From positions 107,598,270 to 107,662,269 of the forward strand of contig OY998180.1 in the NCBI GenBank assembly GCA_963921935.1: a stretch of 64,000 nucleotides of DNA. Direction: 5' to 3'. The translations under genes and the position numbers were made by a program. This document shows, piece after piece, positions 1 to 10,765 of this stretch (position 1 is its first letter; each line of letters starts with the position of its first letter). The notes under the pieces were generated by a model that had not been told where the DNA came from, did not search any database, and saw nothing but the letters and a program-made list of their open reading frames with translations. Source of the stretch: Galeruca laticollis (taxonomy: Eukaryota > Arthropoda > Insecta > Coleoptera > Chrysomelidae).

Positions 1-204
1 TTCTTTCTCTGGGGTTATCTCAAAAGTAAGGTATACGCAACACCCGTGCAAACAAGGCAAGATTCTATAGACAGAATTGTGTTACACTGCAATGTTATTA
101 GAAATAATATGGGACTGCTCTTTCAAGTGCAAAGAAACAACCTTCGTAGACTTAGAATGTGCGTAGAAGTGGGAGGAGCTCATATTGAACATTTATTAGA
201 ATAA
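1..204 (+). pseudogene. Tc1/mariner-superfamily transposase, C-terminal end (cut by window start)
   Basis: Frame 1 is open from the first base to a TAA at 202-204 and encodes about 67 residues beginning FFLWGYLKSKVYATP and ending GGAHIEHLLE. The FFLWGY...VYxTPV run followed by a basic helix and the closing GGxHxExLL is the usual tail of insect DDE_3-type Tc1/mariner transposases, where the third acidic catalytic residue lies just before FFLWG, so outside this window. The gene function is cut-and-paste transposition of its own element. I see no stop codon or frameshift in the visible part. The exact subfamily cannot be fixed without the missing N-terminus. Confidence 0.72.
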
Positions 205-401
205 CGTTAGTTTTTATTGTTGTTTAGGAATCAGTTTTAGTCCAATGTTTTATAAATTGTGTTTTTTGAGGTTTTCTTAATAGTTTAAGAATTTTGTGAT
301 CATAATTTCGATCAAAAGCAACTGATTACGTTGTTTGCGTACCTATTCAATTCCTATTAAATGAGTTCTTAATGTTTTTATCATCTGCTATCATCAAATC
401 A
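205..401. other. No gene recognised; probable 3' flank of the transposase
   Basis: AT-rich sequence between the transposase stop and the 174-bp repeat block. It may hold the untranslated end of the element, but I could not find a terminal inverted repeat. Confidence 0.4.
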
Positions 402-1360
402 TTACTTTCCCGCCCAACCTATCTAATATGCGAGAAAAGTATTGGTTTACCCCAAAAAACCTGGAATTTTGACAAAAATTTTTGAGTTATTTTTACGCTT
501 TCCATCAACAACAACACGGAAAAACGGTTTTTAGAAAAAAAATCCTGTGTGTATGTCGTCGTCGTTGTCGTCGGCCACGATACAGCCTCCGGAGTGCAAT
601 GAGTCACCAATTTTATGATGGAATATTATTAAGGATATGTCACAAATAAACACTATTGATTTTCAGCTCATCAGAGCCAGTACAGCGGGTGCTATGGTAC
701 TTGAAGTACGGCCTTTTGACATTTTTTGAGAAATTTCAGTTTGTTAGCACAATACAGCCTCCGGAGTTCAACAAGTCACCAATTTTATGATTGAATATCA
801 TTCAGGACATATCACTGATGAAGCCTATTGATTTTGAGATCCCCAGAGCCAATACAACAGGTGCTACAGTATTTTAAGTACGATATTTTTGTCATTTTTG
901 GAGAAGTTTCAGTTTGTTAGCATGATACAGCCTCAGGAGTATATCCAAGTAACCAATTTTATGATTGGATATTATTCAGAGCGTCTCAGAGATGAACCGT
1001 ATCGATATTCAGCTCACTAAAGCCAGTACAACGGGTGCTTTGGTACTTGAAGTACCAAATTTTTGTCATTTTTGGAGAATTTTCAGTTTGTTAGCACGAT
1101 ATAGCCTCCAGAGAATACACGGTTGATCAATTTTATGATTGAATATTGTTCAAGGTGTCTCACAGATGTGCCCTATTGATTTTCTGTTGACTTGAGCGAG
1201 TACGGCTGGTCCTATAAATCCAGATATACTAAATTTTTGGTTGTTTTTGAAAAAATTTCGGTTTGTTAGCACGATACATCCTCCGAAGTGTATACAAGTA
1301 ACAATTTTATAATAGAATATTGTTTAGGGCCACAGATGCGGAAAAGTTAGTTTTAATCTT
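402..1360 (+). repeat. Dispersed repeat block with ~174-bp tandem units (copy 1)
   Basis: A ~170-bp unique leader (starting TTTCCCGCCCAACC near 406, with a GTCGTCGTCGTTGTCGTCGG run) is followed by about 4.5 imperfect tandem units. The landmark GTTAGCACGATACAGCCTCC recurs, in diverged form, at about 743, 916, 1090 and 1265, spacings of 173-175 bp. Each unit also contains AGTACAACGGGTGCTATGG followed by a short AGTAC dyad. The same leader and the same unit variants, in the same order, occur at 28230-29050. The block is therefore a mobile or duplicated unit rather than a locally grown satellite. No coding capacity was found; the short frames inside are chance. Confidence 0.85.
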
Positions 1361-1553
1361 CAAAACCGTTTATTTTTTTGTAATACTGTAGGTAAATCTT
1401 GGACATCGTATTAATAAGTTAGTTGGGTAAATTGGTACGTAGTACATTAATAAAACTGTAAATATTAGCCAAACGGCTTATTTTGTAGAAGTCCAACCAG
1501 AGTAACTTTTCGTTAGCTTAATGTGTGAGGAAGTCAATTTCGATAATTTCATA

Positions 1554-1860
1554 CAGGGTGTGCCATCCCTGCAAAATTTTTGGATCACTATCCATTGCGA
1601 GTAGTCCGTCCCTGGCTTCAAGGCACTACTGTAAAACTGTTTTCCAAAATAAACATACACGTATATTATAGCTTTGCCGTAAATTTTATAAAGATCAAAT
1701 AACTAGTAAAAAAAATAAAAATAAAAACCAAATTCAAAATTAAAACTTTGGAGGCCTATAACTCGAAAACGAGGACCTGCATAGAAAAAGTTTATATGAA
1801 GTACTAATTTTGGCTCAGATTATACGCTCCTGACTTTTTTCCCATTAGTCCCGGGACACC

Positions 1861-1863
<3 letters not shown>
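1554..1863. mobile_element. MITE-like element with CAGGGTGT termini
   Basis: The left end reads TA-CAGGGTGTGCCATCCC and the right end, on the opposite strand, TA-CAGGGTGTCCCGGGAC. The 310-bp non-coding interval is bounded by TA on both sides, as for Tc1/mariner-type MITEs. The phrase CCTATAACTCGAAAACGAGG near the right end is typical of such non-autonomous insect elements. The right TA is the first unit of the (TA)n tract that follows. Only about 11 terminal bases match well, so the call is moderate. Confidence 0.5.

Positions 1864-1913
<50 letters not shown>
1864..1913. repeat. (TA)n microsatellite
   Basis: About 25 TA units, lying exactly between the MITE-like right end and the PLE pLTR-like sequence. 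Confidence 0.98.
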
Positions 1914-1916
<3 letters not shown>

Positions 1917-2110
1917 GTTCAAAAGTTATAGGGAATAAGCCTTCCCAGGAATAAGTGAACTCTTTTTACTTTATGTTGAAGGCTTTCGAAATATGCTCAT
2001 TTCTTCATCAGTCAACTACAAAAATATATATACAAGTAAAAAAGGCAAAAATATTGAATTAAAATAATTACTCACAAGTAATCGAGGTTAATCCTGGAAA
2101 AAATTCACTA
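1914..2110 (-). mobile_element. PLE pLTR-like 3' end fragment (minus-strand element)
   Basis: The segment starts directly at the (TA)n tract and about 65 bp inside it carries the hammerhead-like motif described separately, on the minus strand. The PLE pLTRs at 18958, 22195 and 59457 have the same layout and orientation relative to their TA tracts. It therefore looks like the 3' end of a minus-strand PLE joined head-to-head with the plus-strand copy that follows. Body similarity to the other pLTRs is low, so it is a different PLE family. Confidence 0.5.
1975..2016 (-). ncRNA. Hammerhead-ribozyme-like motif in PLE pLTR
   Basis: On the minus strand the order is GTTGA, CTGATGA (exact hammerhead core box), one extra A, a 5-bp helix II (GAAAT / ATTTC, 6-nt loop), GAAA, then GCCTTCAAC. 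The flanking GTTGA and TCAAC can form helix I. Hammerhead motifs with very short helix III are known from PLE pLTRs. Here the short helix III (AGCCU) is imperfect and the cleavage triplet is not clean, so present activity is doubtful. Confidence 0.5.
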
Positions 2111-2178
2111 AGGAGACCATTGCATGGAAACCACTCACTTGTTGAACTTTTAAAACACCAAAATGTGAACCGTGTTAC

Positions 2179-2223
2179 CGTTCATAGCACCAGAAACGAA
2201 TGTCGTTTCTGGTGCTATGAACG
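2179..2223. repeat. Perfect 21-bp hairpin, 3-nt loop
   Basis: CGTTCATAGCACCAGAAACG plus one A at 2179-2199 is followed by loop ATG and then its exact reverse complement at 2203-2223. It sits just upstream of the PLE RT fragment and has no coding role that I can see. Confidence 0.9.
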
Positions 2224-2229
2224 ATAATA

Positions 2230-2830
2230 TATTAGTAGTAGTATTAGTGTCCATTACTCCATCCGAAAGGATGCCTTTTTGAACTTAATTGTTTTTCTTT
2301 TTAATAGTACTTATTTTGCTGTTAACAATAAACTGTATAAACAAATATTTGGTACTCCTATGGGTGCATCTATTTCACCTATCTTAGCAGCATATGTCAT
2401 GGACGATTTGCTGGATACTGTCATACCAGTACTTTCTTTTACTCCTTTGTTCATTAAGAAGTATGTGGACGATATTATCGTGACACTTCCTAGAGAGGGC
2501 CTAGATGAGATTCTTGAGGCTTTTAACAGTTACGATCCTCATATACAGTTCACAATAGAAAAAGAAGACAACGAAAATTCCGTACCTTTCTTAGACACTA
2601 AGTTCATTCGTACAAATAATACTATTATTATCGATTGGTACAGGAAACCTTGCAGTTCTGGTAGATATTTAAATTACCATTCTTACCACAAACATTCTAT
2701 GAAGGTGAACTTGGTAAAACAAATGAAGCAGAGAGTCCTTAGAATTTCAAATAGTATCTTCCATAATAAAAATCTTAACATTTTATTCAACCTTTTCTTG
2801 GATAACTCTTATCCAAGAACCTTCACTTAA
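2230..2830 (+). pseudogene. Penelope-like element 1, reverse transcriptase (5'-truncated)
   Basis: The open frame encodes the palm and thumb of a PLE reverse transcriptase. In order I see YKQIFGTPMGASISP (the QxxGxxMGSxxSP region), AAYVMDD, KKYVDDIIVTLP with the catalytic YVDD, then SVPFLDTKF, IDWYRKP and the NSYPRT segment near residue 180. The N-terminal fingers and RT0 region are missing. Homology starts before the first usable start codon, around 2230, so no real start exists here. A one-base frameshift near 2822 separates it from the endonuclease frame that follows. PLE RTs copy element RNA at a nicked target. This copy is one arm of the 2303-6108 fold-back. Confidence 0.88.
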
Positions 2831-2831
2831 T

Positions 2832-3359
2832 AGATTATTGTTCAGCACATCTAATACCATGGAACTGCTGGCTGATGATAGCCATCCTAACGTGGCCCAA
2901 TTGGATGTTGGCGCTGTTACGACCCCTGCTCCTCCAATTTTCGCTTCCATTCCATACATTAAAGACATTACTCCGAGACATGCCAGATTGTTCCGGGCAT
3001 ATGGTAATTTCAAAATTGCTAACAAGACAGCTGTAACAATACAATCAATTTTTACTAGAGTTAAAGATAAATGTCCGTTAACTTCTCTTACTAATGTTGT
3101 GTACAGCGTTCCATGTGGGGACTTTGATAAGCAATATATTGGTCAGACATTGAGATCACTTTCTAGCTGTATTGTTTCACATAGGAGTGATTGTAGATTA
3201 CATCCAGAATGTCGCGCTTTAGTAAATCATGTTCATTCTCTTGACCATCGTATGAATTTTGAAGCTGTAAAGGTGTTGGCGACAGAGTCTAACAAAATTG
3301 AGAGATTATTTTTAGAAATGGCTTCTATTTCACAATTTAACAATTTCATTAACAACTGA
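2832..3359 (+). pseudogene. Penelope-like element 1, linker and GIY-YIG endonuclease
   Basis: About 175 residues continue the PLE polyprotein in another frame. A linker ends in GNFKIANKTAV. The GIY-YIG domain follows: NVVYSVPCGDFDKQYIGQT (GIY-like VVY, YIGQT), LRSLSSCIVSHRSDCR with the catalytic arginine position altered to SSCIVSHR, then ALVNHVHSLDHRMNFE and a final glutamate-bearing helix ending NNFINN. In PLEs this domain nicks the target. The usual CxxC zinc pair is C..D here (CGDF instead of CGDC in PLE 2), a likely damaging change. Confidence 0.88.
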
Positions 3360-3365
3360 CACAGA

Positions 3366-3549
3366 CCACTTGAGTGAGATTTATTCCTTTCTGTTGTCCT
3401 TAGATTTCATCTCTAACCTTCCTTCCACAATTGACAATCACGTTCCCCCAATTGACACTACCCTTTTTGCAGATAGCTAGCATATATATTTCCACCTCTT
3501 CTGTTGGGTGCATTGGTGTTGGTAGATGCACCCATTATCACTTATTATT

Positions 3550-3603
<54 letters not shown>

Positions 3604-4138
3604 CATAATTATTATTTTACTTTAATAATTACTATATTAATATTATTATTTTTACATTCTTTAATTGCTTTTTTGTCTTTTTGGCTGTGATGAGTTACCA
3701 ATGTCCTCCACCGGATAGGTTTTGTTGTTAAACCAACCTCTTCCTGTTGAGAATACATTATTTCCTCTTCTTCCTTCGTATGAATGCAATATTCAACCCC
3801 TCTGCATTCTTCTTTTCCATCTCAAATATTAACTATCACATCAGAGGCCAGTCTCTAATGGGTACTTGATGTCATATTTATCTACTCAACTATTGGTTGG
3901 CATCACTGACTGTCAACAAATCCCTCCATTTTAGAGGGAAAACGATATCATTTCCTGGCCTGCTTTTGACAAAAAAGCACTCGTGTTCGTTTGTCTGACT
4001 CATTAGCCGTCATCGGTACGGTACAACCAAGAAAAGATGTGAAACATGGGAGCAAAGGTGTTGAATGAAACATGAGAAAATATAACAGAATTCAGCAGCA
4101 CAAATGTTGTGTTTGACTATCCTGCTGAATTCTCTTAT
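3366..4138. other. PLE 1 3' flank within the fold-back; no gene
   Basis: Non-coding sequence mirrored at 4437-5050. It contains a (TA)n tract at 3551-3601 that is expanded only in this arm; the mirror site near 4845-4865 has just a few TA units. The IYIYIY frame across it is a microsatellite artefact. Confidence 0.8.
3551..3601. repeat. (TA)n microsatellite
   Basis: About 25 TA units in the left arm of the fold-back, much shorter in the mirrored arm. Confidence 0.97.
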
Positions 4139-4310
4139 AATTTCTCATGTTCCATTCAACACCTTTGTTCCCATGTTTCACATCTTTCCTTGGTTGTACC
4201 GTACCGATGACGGCTAATGAGTCAGAAACATGCATGTCTGCGGTTACCACTCTTTTCAGTAGCCCCTTCTTCTATTTGTGTGCAATACCCACTAATATAT
4301 TCGTTGCTTA
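4139..4310 (+). repeat. Dispersed repeat shared with 12357-12510
   Basis: TCTCATGTTCCATTCAACAC through GGTTACCACTCTTTTCAGTA matches 12357-12510 in the same orientation with scattered differences. Its first ~88 bases are also the inner right arm of the fold-back, mirrored at 3997-4100. It appears to be the end of an unidentified mobile element. Confidence 0.75.
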
Positions 4311-4344
4311 TTGTTCATATGTCACGCACTATTCGTACATCTTG

Positions 4345-4402
<58 letters not shown>
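4345..4402. repeat. (TA)n microsatellite
   Basis: About 29 TA units in the non-mirrored insert near the fold-back centre. Confidence 0.97.
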
Positions 4403-4405
<3 letters not shown>

Positions 4406-5050
4406 GATGACTAAAAAAGCCAATATCTAACACCACTTTTCAGACAAACGAACACGAGTGCTTTTTTGTCAATAGCAGGCCAGGAAATGATATCGTTTTC
4501 CCTCTAAAATGGAGGGATTTGTTGACAGTCAGTGATACCAACCAATAGTTGAGTAGATAAATATGACATCAAGTACCCATTAGAGAATGGCCTTTGATGT
4601 GATAGTTAATATTTGAGATGGAAAAGAAGAATGCAGAGGGGTTGAATATTGCATTCATACGAAGGAAGAAGAGGAAATAATGTATTCTTAACAGTAAGAG
4701 GTTGGTTTAACAACAAAACCTATCCGGTGGAGGACATTGGTAACTCATCACAGCCAAAAAGACAAAAAAGCAATTAAAGAATGTAAAAATAATAATATTA
4801 ATATTGTAATATAGTAATTACTAAAGCAAAATAATAATTATGTAATATATATAAATATATAATAATAAGTGATAATGGGTGCATCTACCAACACCAATGC
4901 ACCCAACAGAAGAGGTGGAAATATATGTGCTAGCTATCTGCAAAAAGGGTAGTGTCAATTGGGGGAACGTGATTGTCAATTGTGGAAGGAAGGTTAGAGA
5001 TGAAATCTAAGGACAACAGAAAGGAATAAATCTCACTCAAGTGGTCTGTG

Positions 5051-5572
5051 TCAGTTGTTAATGAAATTGTTAAATTGTGAAATAAAAGCCATTTCTAAAA
5101 ATAATCTCTCAATTTTGTTAGACTCTGTCGCCAACACCTTTACAGCTTCAAAATTCATACGATGGTCAAGAGAATGAACATGATTTACTAAAGCGCGACG
5201 TTCTGGATGTAATCTACAATCACTCCTATGTGAAACAATACAGCTAGAAAGTGATCTTAATGTCTGACCAATATATTGCTTATCACAGTCCCCACATGGA
5301 ACGCTGTACACAACATTAGTAAGAGAAGTTAACGGACATTTATCTTTAACTCTAGTAAAAATTGATGTAATTGTTACAGCTGTCTTGTTAGCAATTTTGA
5401 AATTACCATATGCCCGGAACAATCTGGCATGTCTCGGAGTAATGTCTTTAATGTATGGAATGGAAGCGAAAATTGGAGGAGCAGGGGTCGTAACAGCGCC
5501 AACATCCAATTGGGCCACGTTAGGATGGCTATCATCAGCCAGCAGTTCCATGGTATTAGATGTGCTGAACAA
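5051..5572 (-). pseudogene. Penelope-like element 2, linker and GIY-YIG endonuclease
   Basis: This is the inverted partner of the PLE 1 endonuclease and nearly identical to it. It keeps the zinc pair intact (PCGDCDKQYIGQT) and reads HPERRALVNH, so it is the better preserved of the two. It has the same linker and the same C-terminal NNFINN followed by a stop. A short gap and frame change at 5573-5683 separate it from the RT portion, as in PLE 1. Confidence 0.88.
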
Positions 5573-5683
5573 TAATCTATTAAGTGAAGGTTCTTGGATA
5601 AGAGTTATCCGAGAAAAGGTTGAATAAAATGTTAAGATTTTTATTATGGAAGATACTATTTGAAATTGTAAGGACTCTCTGCT

Positions 5684-6340
5684 TCATTTTTTTACCAAGT
5701 TCACCTTCATAGAATGTTTGTGGTAAGAATGGTAATTTAAATATCTACCAGAACTGCAAGGTTTCCTGTACCAATCGATAATAATAGTATTATTTGTACG
5801 AATGAACTTAGTGTCTAAGAAAGGTACGGAATTTTCGTTGTCTTCTTTTTCTATTGTGAACTGTATATGAGGATCGTAACTGTTAAAAGCCTCAAGAATC
5901 TCATCTAGGCCCTCTCTAGGAAGTGCCACGATAATATCGTCCACATACTTCTTAATGAACAAAGGAGTAAAAGAAAGTACTGGTATGACAGTATCCAGCA
6001 AATCGTCCATGACATATGCTGCTAAGATAGGTGAAATAGATACACCCATAGGAGTACCAAATATTTGTTTATACAGTTTATTGTTAACAGCAAAATAAGT
6101 ACTATTGCCACTATCGGCCTGACAGAAAGGACTGGTTTATGAACTTTACGTAGGGAATAAAACTTAGGGGGAACACCATTGTAACATGTGAGCTTTTTTC
6201 TACATGATAAGTCTATTTGATGTTTATTTTAAAGATATTTCACTAAGTTGTTACCTTTTCTCTGTATAGAAGAGGTAGGGTCAGAGGTTAACTCTACATA
6301 TGAACTATTATTTAAAATGATGTCAGCAAAGACTATCTTC
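5684..6340 (-). pseudogene. Penelope-like element 2, reverse transcriptase (internally deleted)
   Basis: Read on the minus strand, 6049-5684 gives the RT palm: ISPILAAYVMDD, KKYVDDIIVALP with intact YVDD, FLDTKF, IDWYRKP. Upstream, about 6100-6180 encodes FYSLRKVHKPVLSVRPIVA, the conserved motif that precedes the palm in PLE RTs. Around 6240-6330 lies SSYVELTSDPTSSIQRKGNN, a trace of the RT0 region (TYxxLxxDPT). The stretch between RPIVA and YKQIF is deleted and several frames are broken. The element is cut by the (TA)n tract at 6347. Confidence 0.82.
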
Positions 6341-6346
6341 CTTTTA

Positions 6347-6371
6347 TATATATATATATATATATATATAA
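6347..6371. repeat. (TA)n microsatellite
   Basis: Short TA run that marks the 5' break of PLE 2. Confidence 0.95.
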
Positions 6372-8160
6372 GTAATATTATTATATTATTACATGATACA
6401 TAGAGGGGTGAGTTTGTTTCAAAATTATTCAGTATTGTAGTCAAAGAAAACCATAAGATACAAGTTAACAATATTCTTCACAAACATTCTTCAATTTTAA
6501 CGTCCCAAACTAAACTTAATACGTATCTGTCAAATTCTCCTACTTACTGGAATCGACTATGATTATTTGATAATATTTTGGCAGTTGACGTACAATTATT
6601 CCAATAGGACCGTGAGAAATTTTATTGATCCTTATGTCATGAAGTTAAAATGATCTCGCTAAAACACCACATCATAACTTAATCTTGTCAACTGTTTGCG
6701 AATTATATTGGCAATTACAAGAGGATCTCCACCAGACGTAATTCAATAACAGTATAACCCATAGTTATGACCCTCGATAAGGATCCCGTTTAGTTTCAGC
6801 GACAATGATTTGATACCAGACTTGCTCTCGGTCTATTAAGTCACTAGACGCTATTATATCAAATCGCAAAGGGCCATTTGGACGTAATTACAGTTGGATT
6901 TGATGGAAACTGTAAGGTTTCTGATAATTATTTTCCTATTATCATTCAACGGGGGTATATACACGAAATTTACAGTGCATATTAATTTATCTTAACCTCA
7001 CTTCGTAAAGTTTTTTTCGTAATATATAGAACCAAATACAGAACCGAAATTCCAAATTCTCTTGGAAAACCAGGAAAGAAACCGTCATTAATCTATTATA
7101 AAAACCCCAAGAGCTTGTAACCAATACTAACAAAGGTACTTGAGAAAATTTAAAAAGACTTGGATCAATTATAGTTTGGCTTCTGAGAGCGGCGCGGTAT
7201 TACAGAACAACGTTTTGAAGAAAAATTTAGTGGTTTTCTACGTTTCTGATTATTTTCTAGGCTCCTGACCAAATTGGTGTTCAACAGAGCAACCTTTTTG
7301 GGCAAAATCGCTATTTATTCAGGACTTTATCCACTATGGTAGCAACATTTGCAGATTATCATAGATGTACTATCATATCATATAAATTTAGTACATCAAT
7401 CCAAGACGTCGTCGTTAGAAAGTCGTTTCAATCTTCGACTTCTTTTCAACCACAAGAGTCTGAAGTGAAATTGGCTTGCAGAGTGAGCTTTGGTCTTTGA
7501 TTTCTTTTCCATGTTATTTCATTATGAATTTCAATTGAAGGAGTATTTAAATTGCCACGATTAGATTGAAAAGAGATAGATACAAAAAGAGAAAGAAACT
7601 ATAAATGCTGGACATTCAATGTAGAAATGATATTCATTCTGAATTGAAGCGAACATTTCATTCCATTAATTTTGTTTTAAACGTGAGTTTCATTTGAAAT
7701 ATCCCATAAATTTCACAATGTATTTATTATGACATACAAAATTTGTTCGAATTCAATAAAATTGGTTGTTGAATTATACTAATTACTAATTTTTTTAAAA
7801 TAAATGTATAATTTAATTTGTTTAGTGGAAATTATTTTACCTCAGCAACATGGGGATATCCTGTATTACTTTAGTGCTAGTATTAAAATTTTAACATAGG
7901 AAGGTTCAAAATCTTTCAAATATAGAGGTTACTTTATATGAAATGTCAGAAGAGTTGAGACATATGTGATGATACTGTCCTTTCAGTTACAACTATTCAC
8001 TATAGTGTTTATCAATAATGACCATCATCCATCCTAAACAGTTATTTGACCTTGCAGAAAAAGGAGACATATGCAAGCAGGTTTTTTTTATTTAATCCAT
8101 ACATATTTGTTAACCCTGCGTTACCAGCACTGAATTTTTTTCGCGGTTACCCGCTGGTGA
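6372..8160. other. No gene recognised (1.8 kb, AT-rich)
   Basis: I found no domain, RNA gene or clear repeat here in either strand. All open frames are short and lack recognisable motifs. Confidence 0.6.
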
Positions 8161-8600
8161 GGATTTTTCTGATGGATCCAAGGTGGATGGAAGGCCTGGA
8201 GCTAGCGTGATTGGGCTTAGTTTCAAGCTCTCAAAACCTCTTGGTAAAACTACAATCATATATCGAGCAGAAGTGGATGCTCTATATTCTACTCTACAAT
8301 CTATACTCTCTAAAGCCCACTTTAAAGAAGAGTTTCGGTGCTGGAAAAGCGATTAAATGGCAACTCACTGGAATGAAGTGCCAGGACAAACACAAGCGAA
8401 AAGGCTGGTGAGCCTATTGCCGAAGATAGCTAAACTGCTTCTCGATTTAGAGAAGAGAGACTTCAAATTGAAAACGGGAAACCTCACTGGACACTGCCCT
8501 ATGAAGTAGGTAAGACCGGGGATGGTTGTCACATGAATTCGTTGTCACAAACCATAGATCGTGGCAACGTCGCAACATGCAGTTGCCTAAACGTTTGTCG
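8161..8600 (+). pseudogene. Non-LTR retrotransposon RNase H domain, remnant
   Basis: The frame reads SDGSKVDGRPGASVIG, the opening RNase H motif (TDGSK...GxGxG), then IYRAEVDALYSTLQSI matching the second catalytic region (FQAExxAI). After a frameshift near 8350 comes WNEVPGQTQAKRL and LEKRDFKLKTGNLTGHCPMK, the lTGHCxL tail seen at the end of Jockey/R1-type ORF2 proteins. The middle (third catalytic Asp and VPGH) is deleted. There is no nearby RT domain on this strand, so this is an isolated 3' fragment. Confidence 0.68.
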
Positions 8601-8933
8601 GTTATCCGTCTAAACCACGTGTAAATCAGTTCCACGCTTGCCGGCGTAAAGTTACGTTCTCGCGCACCAAAAGAAATAAATCGTTGTGCGCGAGTAAATT
8701 TTTTGTGGTTTATTTAACTTGGGTTTTTGGGGCCTTAATTGGAAATTAAAAAAATGTGTTGACTACTTTTTGTCTTTGACGTAGCTGAGTTACATTAACC
8801 GTTTGAATTCAGTTTGAACTTGTTGACTTATTGCCGATATTAGCTTTCATAAAATTATTAGTTTAGTGGGACAGATTGTCCCAAACCATCAGGGGCCGTT
8901 TGTCACTTGTAAGCGGTAAATATCTATAATTAA

Positions 8934-9085
8934 TAATATGTTATATTGTTTCCAGGTTACATTATAGTTCGATATTTGCGAAGGGGCAAACCAATACTTT
9001 TCTTGCATCGTAGACAGGATTGGCGGAAAAGTAATAATATGTTGTATTGTTTTCAGGTTACATTATGATTCGAAATTTTCGAAAG
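8934..9085 (+). repeat. Direct duplication upstream of pogo copy 1
   Basis: TAATAATATGTTATATTGTT at about 8934 recurs at about 9033 with the following CAGGTTACATTATGATTCG. Each copy looks like a polypyrimidine tract plus CAG acceptor just before the transposase start, so the 5' end of the pogo gene, including a possible splice acceptor, is present twice about 100 bp apart. Confidence 0.65.
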
Positions 9086-10765
9086 AAAACTGAAAAGGGA
9101 GAATCGTCGTCTAATGTTCATCTACGAACTGCTAGGTTCGTTAAACTAAATGGATCTTCAATAAGAAAATCAGCTGCTGACTTCAATGTAAATTACCGTA
9201 GTTTGGCAGGTTACTGTAAGAAAATTCCAAGTCTGAATTATTTGATGAGAGGGTGGTTACCCACTCCATTTCCGTCGCCTATACTTAAAAACATTTAGTA
9301 TTTAAATCTGATCATGAAGACCAACTAGTTGAATATATATCTACTTCAAGCATCTGATATTTACTATGGACTTTCATCTAAATAAGTAAGAGTTCTAGTT
9401 TATCAGTTCCCTAGTGCTTGAAATTTCTGGAAACATGGAATCTTAATAAATTGGCAGGTGCCAACTGGTTCAGTGCGTTCCTTAAACGTCTGCTGTCTAT
9501 TAGAAAAGCTGAAGCAGCAAAATCAGCCGGTGCCAGTAGTTCCAACAAAGCAAACATTAACGCCTTTTTTGATAATTTAGCTTCAGTTAAGAATACATAT
9601 AAATTTGAGGCTCATGAGATTTGGAACATGGATGAAACCGGCGGTACAACCGTTCAAGTTCCCGAGTAGCTAGTGCAGTGTAAGCAATAGGAAATTTTAT
9701 TCCTCCTTTTCCCCACGAGTCAATTACAAACCCCATTTTCCAAATTCGGGTCCGTCTGGTTCACAAGGCGCAGCTAATCCATCAGGTTGGAAGCAAAAGT
9801 CACATTTTTTGAACTTTCTTAAACCTTTCCACCTTCATATAAAAAGCACTATGGGTGAACCCTGCCTACATCTATTAGATAATCATGGCATAGAAGGGCT
9901 TAATTTCGCCAATGCAAATGGCACTGTTATACAGTCCATTCACCCTCATTGCTCACATAATTTTCAGCCTCTTGACCGCTGTTTTTTCGGTTCTTTTAAG
10001 AAATATGTGGACACTGCTTCCGATGATTGGTCCTTAAGTAAACCTGGCAAAACAACCATGACCATATATGACATAGCTGTAACAGTCACTAATGCTTACC
10101 CACTCGCATTTACTCCTAAAAATATTTACTCCGGCTTTCGAGTATCAGGCATCTTCCCATACAACAGAGATAGTTTTAGCGATGATGAATTCCTTGCGGG
10201 CTCCGTCTTTGATAGGCCAGATCCAGGCATATCAAGCGAAGAAGAAATTAGGCCAGAACTGGACATCTTAAACAAAGAGCAAGCTCCAAATTTAGTAAAC
10301 AGTAGCACTGAAGGATCTAACAATACCGTACCAGATATCATAACAATTTTGGAAACCAGAATTACAAATCATGTTCCTTTAATAAACGAGAAAAAATCAA
10401 CTTATCTCAATCAAACATGCTGCAGTGGTATAGCAAAAAAGGCTATTAGGAATATAGTTACTTTGGAGAGACTAAGATCCTACCTAAAAGCATCGGCTAG
10501 GACACCAAAGCGAGTAAGAAGACGTGAACGAGAAAGTACTACTTTAACTCACACCGCCATGAAAACCAATTAGAAGAAGAGAGAAATAAACAAATGAACA
10601 AGACAAGCAAAAAAAAGAAGCCGCAAAAAGAAGGGTTTTTGATTGCGAAAAAGGAGGTAACAGACCAAAAAGAAATTGAGAACCCAATGTCAGTGCCCCT
10701 TCTCCAGAGAGTGAAAATGACGCAAAGCAATGGTTATATCTGTCACAACTGCGCTAGTGACTGAC
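9047..10765 (+). pseudogene. pogo/Tigger-type transposase, copy 1
   Basis: Three open pieces of one transposase lie in order. 9064-9298 encodes MIRNFRKKTEKGES... with a psq-type helix-turn-helix. 9418-9669 encodes the CENP-B-like helix region (AGANWFSAFLKR, LSIRKAE) and the first catalytic Asp in WNMDETGGTTVQ. 9809-10573 has the second Asp (HLLDNHG), the third (NFQPLDRCFFGSFK) and the GFRVSGIFPYNRDSF tail. Traces of the intervening NSGPSGSQGAANPSGW motif lie at 9720-9800 in shifted frames. Several frameshifts and an early stop after VPE make it non-functional. The W-L-C-type acidic C-terminus is visible near 10690-10750. Confidence 0.87.

Larger units (their letters stand above)
2303..6108. 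repeat. 3.8-kb fold-back (inverted repeat) of two PLE copies
   Basis: AATAGTACTTATTTTGCTG at 2303 is matched by its complement ending at about 6108. The whole interval is two inverted arms, roughly 2303-3997 and 4437-6108, that differ by scattered substitutions. An inner pair of arms, 3997-4100 and 4122-4226, surrounds a ~20-bp loop at 4101-4121. A 210-bp right-arm-only segment (4227-4436) holds a (TA)n tract. The encoded RT and endonuclease pieces of the two arms are nearly identical. Confidence 0.9.

Noticed and set aside
402..1360. Tandem units as a CRISPR-like array
   Set aside because: Units are about 174 bp and diverge along their whole length; there are no short identical repeats with unique spacers, and the genome is eukaryotic.
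3431..4405. Open frames rich in IYIYIYIY
   Set aside because: They read through (TA)n microsatellites; the same applies at 6347, 59406 and 61575.
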